Below are positions 21,201 through 31,927 of a DNA stretch of 64,000 nucleotides, piece after piece. The first letter of the stretch is position 1, and every line of letters begins with the position of its first letter. The notes below the pieces were generated by a model. That model saw only the letters and a program-made list of their open reading frames with translations. It searched no databases and was not told where the DNA came from. Origin of the DNA: Entoloma clypeatum (lineage: Eukaryota; Basidiomycota; Agaricomycetes; Agaricales; Entolomataceae); contig OY751491.1 of assembly GCA_963565915.1 (NCBI GenBank), forward strand, positions 1,178,001-1,242,000, read 5' to 3'. Made by a program: the position numbers and the translations under genes.

Positions 21201-22290
21201 TTTGACATGGAGGGCCGCAGTGCGTCACGAAAGGCGAAACCGGCAAAGGAGGCACCACGGCAGAAGGCAATGAAGGCGACTGAATATGTGGAGGTAGAGA
21301 CAGAGGTGGATGGTGACGATGAGGACGACAAAGATAAGAACGGCGACGTGGCGACTGGCCCAGGAGCAACCACCTCCTGGCGACGACCCATCAGCGACGG
21401 CGAAGCCAGGGGCAACACTTCGCCGGCGGCGCGTTCGATGCTGCCCCCCGCCCTCACGGATGCGCGTGAGTAATTATACTGAATCATTTCTTGGACATCA
21501 TCTCACGCAGTCTGGCCTGGCAGTGGAGCTATATCTGGTGGACTGGTTCCGCCAGCAGGGAACCATCTCGCAGCGGGCATACCATACACAGAGGATCAAC
21601 AAGCTCACGAACCGCTTCAACCGGATCCTTGAGGGGGCAAATGCACAGCTGGCGATGCAGGAGGAGAATGTGTACTCCTGCCTGTTGTACATGGAGGACA
21701 CACTAGAGGGGTTGAACGTCAGGTTGACGGACATCGAGAACTACCTGGGTTTCGACTGCCGTCCCACCCACGACGACCGCGAGTACTGGCGACCCTACAT
21801 TCCCTCACCACCAGAAGTCAACGTAGAGTGCCTCTGGCCTGCGGACCCCGAGGGGATGGACCCTGAGCACTACAAGATGGGGGGGTGGCAGCAGGACAAG
21901 GGTGCATGGCAAGATTTGCCCCTGTGATGGCCATCGACAATGAGTGACCCGCCGTCATCGACCCCTCGCGCCTCGCGCCGACCACCCTTTGCCGGATCCT
22001 TCGCCAGGTCCCTCGCCGAGCCCTTTGCCAGGTCCTTCGCTGAGCCCTTTGCCGAAGGTTCTGGGGCCACACCTGGCCCATCTCGGCGAGTGCCATTCGC
22101 TGGTGGTCATCCACCGGACAACCCCTATGCCACTTCTTTCGCCGTTGGGCATTCGCCGGTCAGTCGCCGGGATGACTCTCCCTCGCCGTCGCCCCCAGCT
22201 GTCACTGCCACCACCACTACCACCACCACTGCCACTGCCACTGTCACCGCCGCCTCCCACCCTGTCACACACCCCGTCGTCACCCCTCTT
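21201..22290 (+). pseudogene. Zinc-cluster protein gene Z, copy 2 (N-terminus lost)
   Basis: From EGRSASRKAKPAKEA the sequence matches Z1, then carries on past the point where Z1 is cut: EGANAQLAMQEENVYSCLLY, MEDTLEGLNVRLTDIENYLG, EYWRPYIPSPPEVNVE, CLWPADPEGMDPEHYKMGGW. A TGA at 21924-21926 corresponds to CGA at 52604-52606 in copy 3. Beyond it lies a low-complexity tail with SFA/PFA repeats (GSFARSLAEPFARSFAEPFA) encoded by TTCGCC-type units and a Thr/Ala run. The helical region may form a coiled coil. The zinc cluster is missing here. Function unknown. Confidence 0.6.
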
Positions 22291-22518
22291 CAGCGACATT
22301 CCTGACGGCGAATGGATCATCGGCAAAGTTGCCCTCGGCGACAATGGGGCGAACACGGCGAATGTCGCCGGTGGTTATATGACTGCTCGCCATCCCTCAC
22401 TTCCACTGGGCCATTCTGTATCAGACGTGCGATGACTTCCACTCCCCTGTGAGACGCTATTGCGATGGCGCTGATCTGGGACAGCAAGCAGGCCATTCCT
22501 TGCTGATTGGCTCTGCCT

Positions 22519-23932
22519 TCACTGTCCCCTTTGAGCTTCTGCTAGTATGGGGTATTGGCTTTCCACCTCGTGTCTGTCCTTGTCGACAATCTTCTTGAAG
22601 CGAAATGCCTTGCCTGCACCATGTCGATCCTGCCTTGAGTTGACGTGTTCAAAAAAGGCCTCGATCTCCTTGTGCAGGTTTCGTGGATCCTTGATAGTGA
22701 ACCCCTGTGGGAGGTATTCAGCTGCCACCAAGAGTCACGTGTTAGCTGCCAGAGTCCCAAATGGCACATGGTTAGTACGGCCAGCCGACGCAAGAGCTGT
22801 CATAATTCCAATCAGCAGCACTCGATTGAGAACAAACTCGCTTACAGTAGTGTTTGGACAAGAACTCGCGTAGTAAGTGCTCGAGCTGACCCTTGGTCAT
22901 TGTTCCAAAAGAGACATCGGGAACAAGGGGAAACCCATTCGGCGAAAGGGCTATTGTTGCCGCGATGGCCAGCTGATCAGTTGCATTTGCCGGAGTCAGT
23001 CTTCCAGCATCCGGCACATGTTTGAGGCCCTTAACATACTCCCCAAAAAAACGGCACATCTCATTCACCACGGTGGCCTTGCTCTCCACAAATGACGGTG
23101 CCTTTTTACCCATCAGTCCCGCTGAGTCCTCATGACTTTAGCCAGTTAGCCAGTTTTGTAAACTGTCGCCAACCGGTGAACATGACGCACCACATTATTC
23201 TGTATTTCCCATCCTCTCTCGGGTACCCATAGAATGTCATTGTCACTACACCCATCTCATGCCAACACTTTGTGGAGAAATCCTCCACTCTCAGGGTTGC
23301 CTTGGACTTTGCTAGCCTGTCGTTGTGGTTAGGTGTGTACACTGCAATCAGCGAAGACTTACCGGCGCTGTACCTCAGGAGGATTACCTTGTTCCTGATG
23401 CTGGTCCACTAGAATTTGGATTTCTTTCTTACCCTCAGCATCCATGGCTTCATAAATATTTTTTGCAGCACTCAACCTCTGTCCAAAATGTGCTTGGAGT
23501 GCAAGATTCAGATTCTTCACACCAAGCATCCTCTTCATTTCCTCCTTTACCTCATTCCCCTTCACCTGCCACACAACCTCCAGTCTACTCACCTTGCGAT
23601 CATGTTGCCCCCTTGTGGTCACAAATGGTCTCCAGTTGTTCCGGAGCCACTTTGCAAGTCTCTGTAATATGGTTAATTAATCCTGCAACACACATATATA
23701 GTCCAACTCATACCTCAGTCCGCTCTTTCACTTCCTTTGGTTCTATTGGAACATCCCCATTCTGTGTCCAGTAGTTGAGCAGTGGGAGCAAGATTGAAGT
23801 TACGATCTTGTGGCGTGCTGCTGAGGATGTTGCAGAGCGGTACTCATGCTTGAAATGTTGAAAGGTGGCTCGCTCCTCTGCCATGTACTGACAGTCGGCT
23901 CAAGGCTTCCTTTGTGGCACAAAGTCGGACAT
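22519..23932 (-). pseudogene. KDZ-partner gene, arm 1 copy
   Basis: This is the same gene as at 39099-40581, in opposite orientation. Exons in order: MSDFVPQRKP*ADCQYMAEE onward; RLAKWLRNNWRPFVTTRGQ to EGKKEIQILVDQHQEQGN; LAKSKATLRVEDFSTKCW to FTKLANWLKS; then MGKKAPSFVESKATVVNEMC. The last exon lacks the 60-base in-frame insertion of arm 2. A 5' TGA after RKP replaces an Arg codon. It is transcribed away from the KDZ gene across a 236-bp gap. I do not recognise a domain. Confidence 0.5.
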
Positions 23933-24168
23933 GGGTGGTGGGATGTGGAATTATTCAAGAAACATCCTCAATGGAACCCATTGGACATATATTGCTTTAG
24001 TGATTTTTGTGAACACATGTCTAATACTTTGATCATTGATGATGTACAAAAATGATAGAAGACAAGCTTTTGCAGTAACAAGTGAACACACAGTGATCAT
24101 TGTGGACATGTGTTCACCATGCGCCGTCGCATTTTTGCCCGTTTGAACCAATCCTCCCCAACCTTTCA

Positions 24169-26256
24169 ATGTCGAGCCAATGATCAAAGCGACAGAAGAG
24201 AATTCATGTATATGATGAGGATGAGGATTATCAGGTGGTTACAGTAAAGAAGGTGACTGTATCGACTTGACAAGGACTAATTACCTGAAATGTTGATGTC
24301 CCACTATACCTGCCCACCAATTCCAATCTACAATCAGATGATGAGGCAGGTCCAAGCACTGAGCCTGTCAGTGTTGCGATCCCTCCAGATGGCCCTTTTG
24401 GTGATGCTGGATGGGAAGGATTGGTGAGCGATGACATGAATCCAAATAGAAACAAGGTACCAGCTAATAAATGATCTCGAGTATAATTACTAACAGGCAT
24501 GGTAAAGCAACACTACTGGATGCAAGAATTTGTCCATTGTGCCGATTCCTTGTTGGCCGCATTACTCTCCCGAGAAGCTTTGCCGGCTGGTGGATACTGC
24601 CAGACATGCACTGGTGAGAAAAGAGCTGTGTGGAGGTGCATAGATTGTACCATAACACCTTTACTCTGTCGTGGGTGCATGTGTCATGCTCATTGACATG
24701 ACCCGTTGCACCGCATCGAGTGTTGGACTGGTAGTTTCTTTCACCATGCCGCCTTGTGGGAGGTTGGTACATACATTCTTGTTCTGCATCATCTGGACAC
24801 AGACCTCTGCCCATCATTGGAATGACAAGTCACATTCTTGGAAGAACTTCAGATCCAGCAAGATGAGAAGGAACAGCATCGACTCATGGCGACAACCTTA
24901 CATGTCTTGTGCCAGCGACACATCCAGGTGAGATCAATGTCTCATGCCACGATGGACTACTTTGTTAAGATGATGACGGCAATCACCCATGATCATGTGA
25001 ACAACTGGGAGACAGAAATTAAAGCTGCTGAAGCACGTCGCCTCGCCGATGTCATGGCAATGGATATTCTACGCACTCGTACAACCAATCCTGAGGAGCC
25101 TGTCGACATAATGCCAAGTGAGGTGCACACCCCGGTGGAAGAATGGATAAGAATGGCCCTCAATATCGAGGAGAAACAGTGCATGTTTTATGTGTCACTC
25201 ACTCGTAATCCTTCTGATTGCTGGGCAGGATTGAGTTAGAGGACCATCTCCGGCATTGGAAGAAGAACCCTCGGCCTGAAGATGCAAAACAGATTGAACA
25301 CCTTCAAGATAATCTCACATCCCAGCTGACTGTGCTCGATACATTGCAACAGCAGGTTGGGGTGCTGGAAACAGTGGCACCAGATACATCAACATCAGAT
25401 GATCCGACAGCCTTTGACGATCTTGATGATGATGAGCATGAAGGCGAGAGCGATGACGACGGTGACATCCCCAGCCGCTATACTGTCGCTGGCAACCTCC
25501 AACATGAACACCACCACTTGTCTTGCCTTCCACTGCATCTGGTCGCAATCAAGCTCACTGTGCTGTAGAGGTGGCCGAGCGAACAAGACAGGCCACACAA
25601 CATCTCAATGCACTTCGCACCATCATTGCTGACAAATCCTTTCACTACTCCCATGTCATCCAAGTAGCACCCCGGAAAAGTGTCAAAACTCGAGCTCGAG
25701 CCGCAATCATCAAGCTCAATCAGCAGATTTCTTTCCATTCTCAAGTATATACACGATGCAGGGCGGCCCTCGGCCGGCTGCAAGCTTCGCTGGACGTCAT
25801 GGCGAGATTTCGGGTTTTAAGCCAAGACGACCTGAAGTGCAGCACGGCTGTTCTGGATCCCAACATCCAGGGTTCAACAACTCTACGCCTGTCCTGAATA
25901 TGGCAGATGCAACTGGGTATCAATCCTACGTTGCCGGCGGCCATGCTAGAATGTTAGTCGCCGGGTATTGTCACTGTGGATCTTCTGATCGCCTTTTAGT
26001 CCAACATGTTCATTGGTTACATGCATGAGCATGAAGTCACCGCTGGGAGGAGGAAGTCATCCTCATCCAATATGAGATGGGTTGGACGACCTGATATTTT
26101 ATCCATCAACAGGACATTTGGGACAGCCGGCAACAAGTTGTCACCGCTTCGCTGGGACTCATGGCACATGCAGCGAGAAAGGCGGCGATGTGGCAGATCC
26201 TTGCGACAGACGCTGAAGATGAAGGGTACTACAAGGTCATATGTGCGGATAATTGA
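24169..26256 (+). pseudogene. KDZ transposase with CxC2 cluster, catalytic core deleted (arm 1)
   Basis: KDZ transposases are large fungal DNA-transposon enzymes. Seen in order: basic start RQKRIHVYDEDEDYQVVTVK; an intron-like GTACCA...AACAG near 24457-24497; the CxC2 cluster (GYCQTCTG, WRCIDC, LLCRGCMCHAH, DPLHRIECWTGSFFHHAALW); then directly the C-terminal part (EEWIRMALNIEEKQ, NPRPEDAKQIEHLQDNL, DKSFHYSHVIQVAPRKSVKT, RARAAIIKLNQQISFHSQVY) and the tail RWEEEVILIQYEMGW. Several hundred residues with the catalytic core are absent. TGA codons near 24181, 24690, 26028 and 26034 stand where Arg is expected. Not functional. Confidence 0.85.
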
Positions 26257-26286
26257 GTAGTGTTTTCACATTTACACATAACATTA

Positions 26287-26893
26287 GGCCCTGCTCAGCA
26301 ACCACAGTTAGCTACGTTAGGGTAAGGTTAGGTAGGTTTAGAAGAACTGCCCACGGTCAAGAAGAGGTAGTCACAAGTTAGTTACATATCTGAGCGTGCA
26401 ATTACAATCAAGGACGAGGTGCCGAGGCGGGTGCCTGGACCATGATGGACTGAGGTTGAGACATGATTAATAGATGGTGTAGGTAGAGATGTTATGAGGA
26501 TGGTGAACGACAGGAAATTGTAGAATGCAATGGAGAATGACTGAAACCGCAGCCTGATTTTATACACCAAATGCAGACAAAAAACTTTTCTCATCTTAAA
26601 AACACGCAGCCATACATGCACAATCCACGCATTCTCTAGGTAGGCCTCAGAGCTCGCCAATCTCTGACTCGGTGAATTGCATGAATGGCTGCACACCCCA
26701 CGACGTCCGATAAACCTGGAGCCAGTGGGAGATGAAGAGGTAGGATGTAAAAAGATGGCTGCAAGATGATCTAATCATGCACGCAAAAGTGTGACAGTTT
26801 AGTTGACCAGCGCTAGCCCCGGGAAATCCCGTAAGACCCTTAATCTACCTAACCTTACCCTAACGTAGCTAACTGTGGTTGCTGAGCAGGGCC
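26287..26893. mobile_element. PIF/Harbinger-like MITE with TTA duplication
   Basis: Terminal inverted repeats of about 50 bases: GGCCCTGCTCAGCAACCACA at 26287 and its complement ending at 26893. They are flanked by TTA on both sides (26284-26286, 26894-26896). A three-base TWA duplication and GG-starting ends fit PIF/Harbinger elements. The inner part of the repeat contains TTAGGGTAAGGTTAGG, which resembles telomeric repeat. The interior has no transposase. It inserted exactly at the TTAG start of hAT copy 3. Confidence 0.8.
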
Positions 26894-26894
26894 T

Positions 26895-27560
26895 TAGTGT
26901 TTCAAGGTCCAGTTTATCTTCATTGATTTCAGACTGAGACCAGATGGGACTGAACTGGTGAGAGACCGGACCGCCAGTCTCGGTTTTTAAGGTTTCTGAT
27001 CATGGCCGGTCTTCGGTTCACTTGAAACTTTAGAATTTGAAAGACTGGCCAAAGACCGGTTCGGATCGGTTTAAACCAGTATTTTCCACGGAACAATCCG
27101 AGGAACAGAAATCAAGATCACGAAACAGCAAAGTGCAAAATTTGTGCCATTTGCAAGAATTGAACTCACAACCTCTATAGTACAGAACATTATTTCAGTC
27201 CTCTATCTAACCAACTGAGCCACCGGTCCATCATATCTGGTGCATCACACTCATTCTACATCACAACTTTCCCACTTCCCAAATAGGCACACCTAAAAAA
27301 AAAACACAAAAGGTGTGTGTGCGTGCTCCCTCCTGCCTCAATCACAAGTAGACAGATTATAAATAAAATCTATAAATATATTCTGGCCTTTTCAGCATCT
27401 GTGCCCCTCATTGCAGAGTCAGCAATGGGTGGATGCATCATTTTGACATTGGATGATGTGCATCACACGCACATCAAATGTGTCAAATATATGTAAACGA
27501 ACTCAAAAAACATTGCATTTCTCCTTAATATGGCTACACAGGAGGAAGTCAGCTTACAGA
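26895..27560 (+). mobile_element. hAT-like element, copy 3 (partial)
   Basis: Begins TAGTGTTTCAAGGTCC and follows the left part of copy 2 (46838 onward) with noticeable divergence, including the tRNA-like segment near 27160-27235 (minus). Similarity fades near 27560 after CTACACAGGAGG. The other end was not found. An internal piece of the same family lies at 30885-31050. Confidence 0.75.
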
Positions 27561-27850
27561 CTATATCAATTATGTGCCAGAGAACCACTGGCGAAGAAGG
27601 CAAAAACAAACGGCGGCGAGACCTCCACTCCGCCTACAACCTCCAAGCCTGACTCTGTCCGACGGAGCACATGCCACCCTGCGCCGCCACCTTCACGGGG
27701 GCCTACCACCATCGTAGACCCCAAGAATCCCCCCCTGCATGGCCGGTAAGTTCGAATATCTTAAGATGTGGCATGCTCGATTCCAAACTGACTGCGTAAA
27801 TTTAGGCCTGGCTGGGACTACATCCTACAGTAGTCGTCAGTATTGTTGTT
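27560..27850 (+). pseudogene. 3' exons of an unidentified gene
   Basis: An open frame rich in Pro/Thr (KTNGGETSTPPTTSKPDSVR) ends ...TTIVDPKNPPLHG, then GTAAGTTCG...CTGAC...TTTAG forms a convincing intron (27748-27806), and the frame closes as RPGWDYILQ-stop. Donor, branch-like CTGAC and acceptor are all present. The 5' part is missing at the boundary with hAT copy 3. Product not recognised. Confidence 0.35.
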
Positions 27851-27865
27851 CGTATATTAGACTCA

Positions 27866-28260
27866 ATCATAATGATGTTTGAATTATAATTAAAATGATG
27901 CTTCATTGAATTATAATGACATCAAATTATGATGACATTGAATTACCAGATTGTCGAGAGGTGAGCGCGAATTATAATGACGGCGAATTATAATGACATT
28001 GAATTATCAGATTGTCGAGAGGGTGAGTGGAATCATAATGACACCAAATTATAATGACATCGAATTATAACATTATCGGGAGGGTGAGTGGGCGTCGAAT
28101 TATAATGATGGCACCGAGTGACGTGCCATAATAATCACAGAATGTCAGGACGGCGAGTGAAATTATAATGGCGGCAAATTATAATGTTCATCAGAGAAGA
28201 GATTGTCGGGGGGGTGAGTGGAATGATAATGACGTCGAATTATAATGACAGGCATACTGA
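27866..28260. repeat. AT-rich tandem array (TTATAATGAC units)
   Basis: The core GAATTATAATGACATC occurs more than ten times. It is organised in a longer unit of about 60-75 bases that also contains GATTGTCGAGAGGGTGAGTG. Units vary by point changes and by insertion of GGCGA-like pieces. Not coding. Confidence 0.8.
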
Positions 28261-28531
28261 TCACAATGGGATCCACAGTGGAGGGAGCATGGAATAATGA
28301 CGAGGCTTCGGAGGGAGGATGGGACAGTGGGCTTCCATTATAATTCAACAAACAAGGGATACACAATTGACTGGAGATATTATAATGACCTTACATGGAC
28401 TGTTGTATGGGTCCATTTTGTAACTAGAAATGCTGACTTTGTCAGCAGATACCTTGCTTGTATGACTGTGTTTGAGAAATTGAGTCAGACTGTATGTACT
28501 ATTAGTCTCACAATCGTAACCTCTTCCCTTC

Positions 28532-29335
28532 ATGTCTCCTGTGGTCAAAGATGGATGGCCAATTGTTTACAATATGCTCGATGTTTCTGCCAATGTTGAA
28601 GATTCCATTCCTTTCAAGCTCTACTACATCGCGTTCTCTGTTGCTGATTTTTATGATTCAATTTTCGATGGATGCACGCCACAGACACTTTTCCAGTTGG
28701 GTCGCACTTCAAAGTTTAGCCAAGCCGCATTAAAGGATTATATGAAGCGAGCTTTTAATGTGGATGCTCATTTTTCAAGGTTTTTTACCGATCCCACAAA
28801 GTTTTGCTGAGTGCAAGTTGCTACTCAATTTGTCATCTCAGGATCCAATGCACTCCAGTTTATAGATCGAAACTTCTATTCAGAAGCTGATCTTGATATC
28901 TACATCGATCTCACCAATTCCTTAACGGTCTGCACATTTATCATCAACGACCCTATCAAAAATTATGTGTTGTTTTCTTTCGGCGAAGAACAACAGGATT
29001 TCGCTGGGGCTTGGGCACAGTTTTGTGCTTGTGGTTGTCACGGCTGCACCACATTTCTCAACACTGAAGAAGCTGCTGCTGTAGACAATTTGTATATGGT
29101 CAACTGTGCCATTGGAATATTCATGTTCGTGTCACAAGAACGGGAACTATGCCAACCATGCAAAGTTCAAGTGGTCATCACAGATTTGGCTCCTTTGATT
29201 TCCTGTAACGGATCTGGTGTTGTTTGGCCAGGGCTTCACAGCAAACCCTATTTAGGTAGTTGTTTACCTTACATAAGCCCTAGCCCTTATCTTCATACCT
29301 GCACAAGTACCCTAGCAATCCATTCACTGGTCTAG
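28532..29335 (+). pseudogene. Nucleotidyltransferase-like gene with one in-frame TGA
   Basis: The first part (MSPVVKDGWPIVYNMLDVSA to KRAFNVDAHFSRFFTDPTKF) and, after TGA at 28808-28810, VQVATQFVISGSNALQFIDR and SEADLDIYIDL are in one frame. The pattern GS-x-ALQF-x-DR followed by DLDIY is typical of a large Agaricomycete family of NTase-fold proteins of unknown role; the GS and D-x-D positions match the nucleotide- and metal-binding sites of that fold. TGA replaces a residue before VQ, where Arg would fit. The last 30 residues look foreign, so the 3' end may be truncated near 29230. It could be a barely decayed host gene. Confidence 0.55.
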
Positions 29336-29339
29336 TTTA

Positions 29340-29542
29340 CTCCGTGCTATGTGAGGTATTTGGAGCTCCCTGTAATGACACATTATATTTTTTAAACTAT
29401 CCTACTGGTTCTATACTCTCTTAGACTCTTACAACCAAAAACGGCAAAAATCATCGACCTATCACCACACTTTTCAGCAACACTAAAGGTAAAACCTTAT
29501 CTTGACATTCATGGGAAAACATGAGTCTTCCCCAGGCCGTAT
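29340..29542. other. Unassigned AT-rich spacer
   Basis: No frame, repeat or terminal motif recognised between the NTase-like gene and the Tc1 remnant. Confidence 0.4.
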
Positions 29543-29544
29543 TA

Positions 29545-29860
29545 CAGTAGCTCAAAAAACTGTCCCAATGTTTGGCTGTTTTGTACTGTATTGCTAATAA
29601 CACAACAGGCACTTGTGATAATTTTCTGCAAAAAAGATATGTTATTCTGTATCATCTTAGCTTGCTTTTGAGCCCTGGGTCATGTGGTTTGAACAAATAT
29701 TGATGGAATAATAAATAAAACAAAATAATCAATCATTGGGACAGTTTTTTGACCCTTGGTTATTTACACAATTAGTACTTGGTATGACCCCCTTTTGCCT
29801 TGATAACTGCTTGTATCCTTCTAGGCATGCTTTCTATAAGTCTTTGGCATGCTTCTGTGT
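29545..29860 (-). mobile_element. Tc1/mariner-like remnant (3' end)
   Basis: The minus strand encodes ACQRLIESMPRRIQAVIKAK then GGHTKY-stop (stop 29772-29774), the characteristic C-terminus of Tc1-like transposases. The terminus CAGTAGCTCAAAAAACTG at 29545 follows a TA (29543-29544), the Tc1/mariner target dinucleotide. The motif AAAAAACTGTCCCAATG is repeated in inverted orientation at about 29730-29755. Everything upstream of the last 28 residues of the transposase is missing. Confidence 0.8.
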
Positions 29861-29865
29861 ATGGT

Positions 29866-30542
29866 CAGACCTACCGAGGGAACAGTAGTTCCCTCAGCTG
29901 GAAATCCAGTAGTAGCTATGGCAGTCAAATTAGAGACTGCCACATCACATGTGAAAGGCCGCGCTAAAGCAATACCCGCGGCCTATGCGTGGAAGCATGT
30001 CAGAAGCTTCTGAGTCAGTTCTAGGATGAGCAATACGTAGCACGTCCAGGAACTCACTAATGAGTCCCAATAGCCAATATAGCTCAAAGGGCTTTCTTGG
30101 CTCGCCTGATACCCAAAGAGTTGCAGGCACCAGAGAGGTGTATGTTACGCCTATACATGCGCTGCAACCCAAAGTGGTTTTGGGCGCAAAGAATAGCTTC
30201 TTGGCTCAAGGCAGCCCAAGAGCTACAGAGGAATTTTCAATCCCTCAAACGGCAATGCCGGGGCACTACAACTCAGGAGCGCCCCCACCACCACCTCCCA
30301 AAGAAAGGGAGCAAGACTTAGAAGGTTTAGACCTCAAAGGGGAAAGCAACTTTCCCCAAGACCCAATGGTGGTGCAGCGAGCATTGCTCAAGCAGGACGA
30401 TACCCCCATCCAGTTGGGAAATACCACAGCACGTGACCTCAACATCAAAGTCGCCATGGGACAGATCTCTGCGCCCAGACAAGTGGGGGAAACTCAGATG
30501 AGTTTCGATAAGCGGATGAAAGCAACCCCAGAGGATCGCTGA
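29866..30542 (+). other. Unidentified coding-like sequence
   Basis: A 160-codon frame at 30060-30542 contains a Pro run (GAPPPPPPKEREQDLEGLDL) and ends KRMKATPEDR-stop. Another frame upstream reads VPSAGNPVVAMAVKLETATS with several stops further on. Composition is coding-like, and a Gag-type or capsid-linker origin is possible. No motif is decisive. Confidence 0.25.
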
Positions 30543-31332
30543 AGTGGGGTGAATTGACCCACACAAAATGGACTGCGCAAGCACCACAGTTGATTCGCAG
30601 TCAGTACCTGCAGAATTTCAACAGGGGCTAACAGGACAGTTACTCCATATACAAAGAACAATGCTAATGACAGATTGGCCAATAATTCACTGGCAAAAGA
30701 TGCCACGGCAAAAAACTGGCGACACGGCGACAGGCCATTGGTGAATTGATGATCCATCGGCAAAAGTGAGCCTTGAGTGTCCGCAACACTCTATATACAA
30801 AGAATGATGCTAATGACAGATCAGCAAATAATTCACCAGCAAAAGACACCATGGCAAAAAACCAGCAAAAAACCAGCAAATCTTGGATGATGCGCAACAC
30901 ACACACATCAAACATGTCAAATATATGTAAACAAATGTTGAAAAACATTGCACATCTCCTCATTATATCTACACAGAAACAAGTAATGAGTAGGTGAGCA
31001 TGTTGTATCATCAAGAATGTATTTATTTTAAGAAAATTAGCCACAGATTTAAATCTAGGACATGTGTGCAGTGCCAGCAAAGCTGTAGACACAGTTGAAA
31101 GCAAAGCCTACCAGTATATTTGTTCTAATACACTGTAGAAAGTCTCTCCCCACCACAGAACCATCTGGAGGTTCATTCCCAATTATGTGAGGATATGAAT
31201 AAAGATATGTGGATACCATAGTAGAGGTAGAACATGGTGAAAAAAGCTGAAATGTATGTCATCATCTTTGGCACTGATCATTATTTTATGCCTGTGGTGC
31301 AATCTGGGCCCCTGTGTATGGCTATTCTCTAG
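30543..31332. repeat. Direct repeats and an internal hAT-family piece
   Basis: A block with CTAATGACAGAT followed by CAAAAGATGCCA occurs at about 30650-30720 and again at 30805-30860 (period about 155 bases). Next, 30885-31050 matches the hAT-like interior (compare 47395-47560). 31050-31332 is unassigned. Confidence 0.5.
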
Positions 31333-31922
31333 TGTCACGTAGCGTATTTCTCAACATCGGAAAACGTCAGATGACATTGGATGAGCCGGAGCGGAGTAGT
31401 GGAAGAGCAGATGAGACAAGTCTGATGTCTTGCAGAAAGGATCTGGCTTCAACTTATGTGTTGCGCCCCATTCCTTGACATGGTCCTGGATTTTGGATTG
31501 GCAGATGACGGAGGTTGAGAGGAGCGGATGTGCGGAGCGGATGTGCGGAGGTGGAGACGTGAGAAGGAGGATGAGGATAAAAGGCAAAGGAATAGATTGG
31601 TGGAATGTATGGCAGCATATGGTGACATATAATATTTGAACTGAGAAACTACGACAGAATTTGTACTACTTATAGTAAACCAGAAGTGGGTCAGTAACTA
31701 CTATAGGTAAGGTGTGGATGTTGGAGTTACTCATCAGAGCAATCGGAGTATGGAGAGGAGCAAATGCGAAATGAACATCAAGGTGTCTACTTGTCAGCAT
31801 AATCAGAATGTTAACTAGTAGAGATGTCAATAAGTACTAATATGAAAATCATCGGATGTTGGATTGGATAAAATGTCGGAGTTGTCGGATGTGTTGGATG
31901 TATGAATTGCATGGTTATGACA
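31333..31922 (-). mobile_element. Solo LTR related to element D, with 5-bp TSD
   Basis: 590 bases. The plus strand reads TGTCACGTAGCG...GGTTATGACA, the same ends as the D LTR (57430-57973), so the LTR direction is minus. It is flanked by TCTAG on both sides (31328-31332 and 31923-31927). No internal domain is left. Confidence 0.92.
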
Positions 31923-31927
31923 TCTAG

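Larger units (their letters stand above)
22284..26284. repeat. Inverted repeat arm 1 (4 kb)
   Basis: This arm is the reverse complement of 36742-40805; paired coordinates sum to 63031 over most of its length. Many long frames (for example 24838-25239 and 37792-38193) give identical proteins, so identity is very high. Divergence is concentrated at the outer end, where arm 2 has about 60 extra bases. The inner end at 26284 is set by a hAT-like terminus and a MITE, so the duplicated unit may once have been longer. Confidence 0.95.

Noticed and set aside
20868..21473. A 201-codon plus-strand gene starting in the GGCGA array
   Set aside because: Its first 110 codons are antisense to a KDZ-like fragment and to repeat units; only the part from 21201 matches the Z family.
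27866..28260. A CRISPR-like array of regular repeats
   Set aside because: Units are AT-rich, irregular in length and contiguous, with no unique spacers. The genome is eukaryotic.
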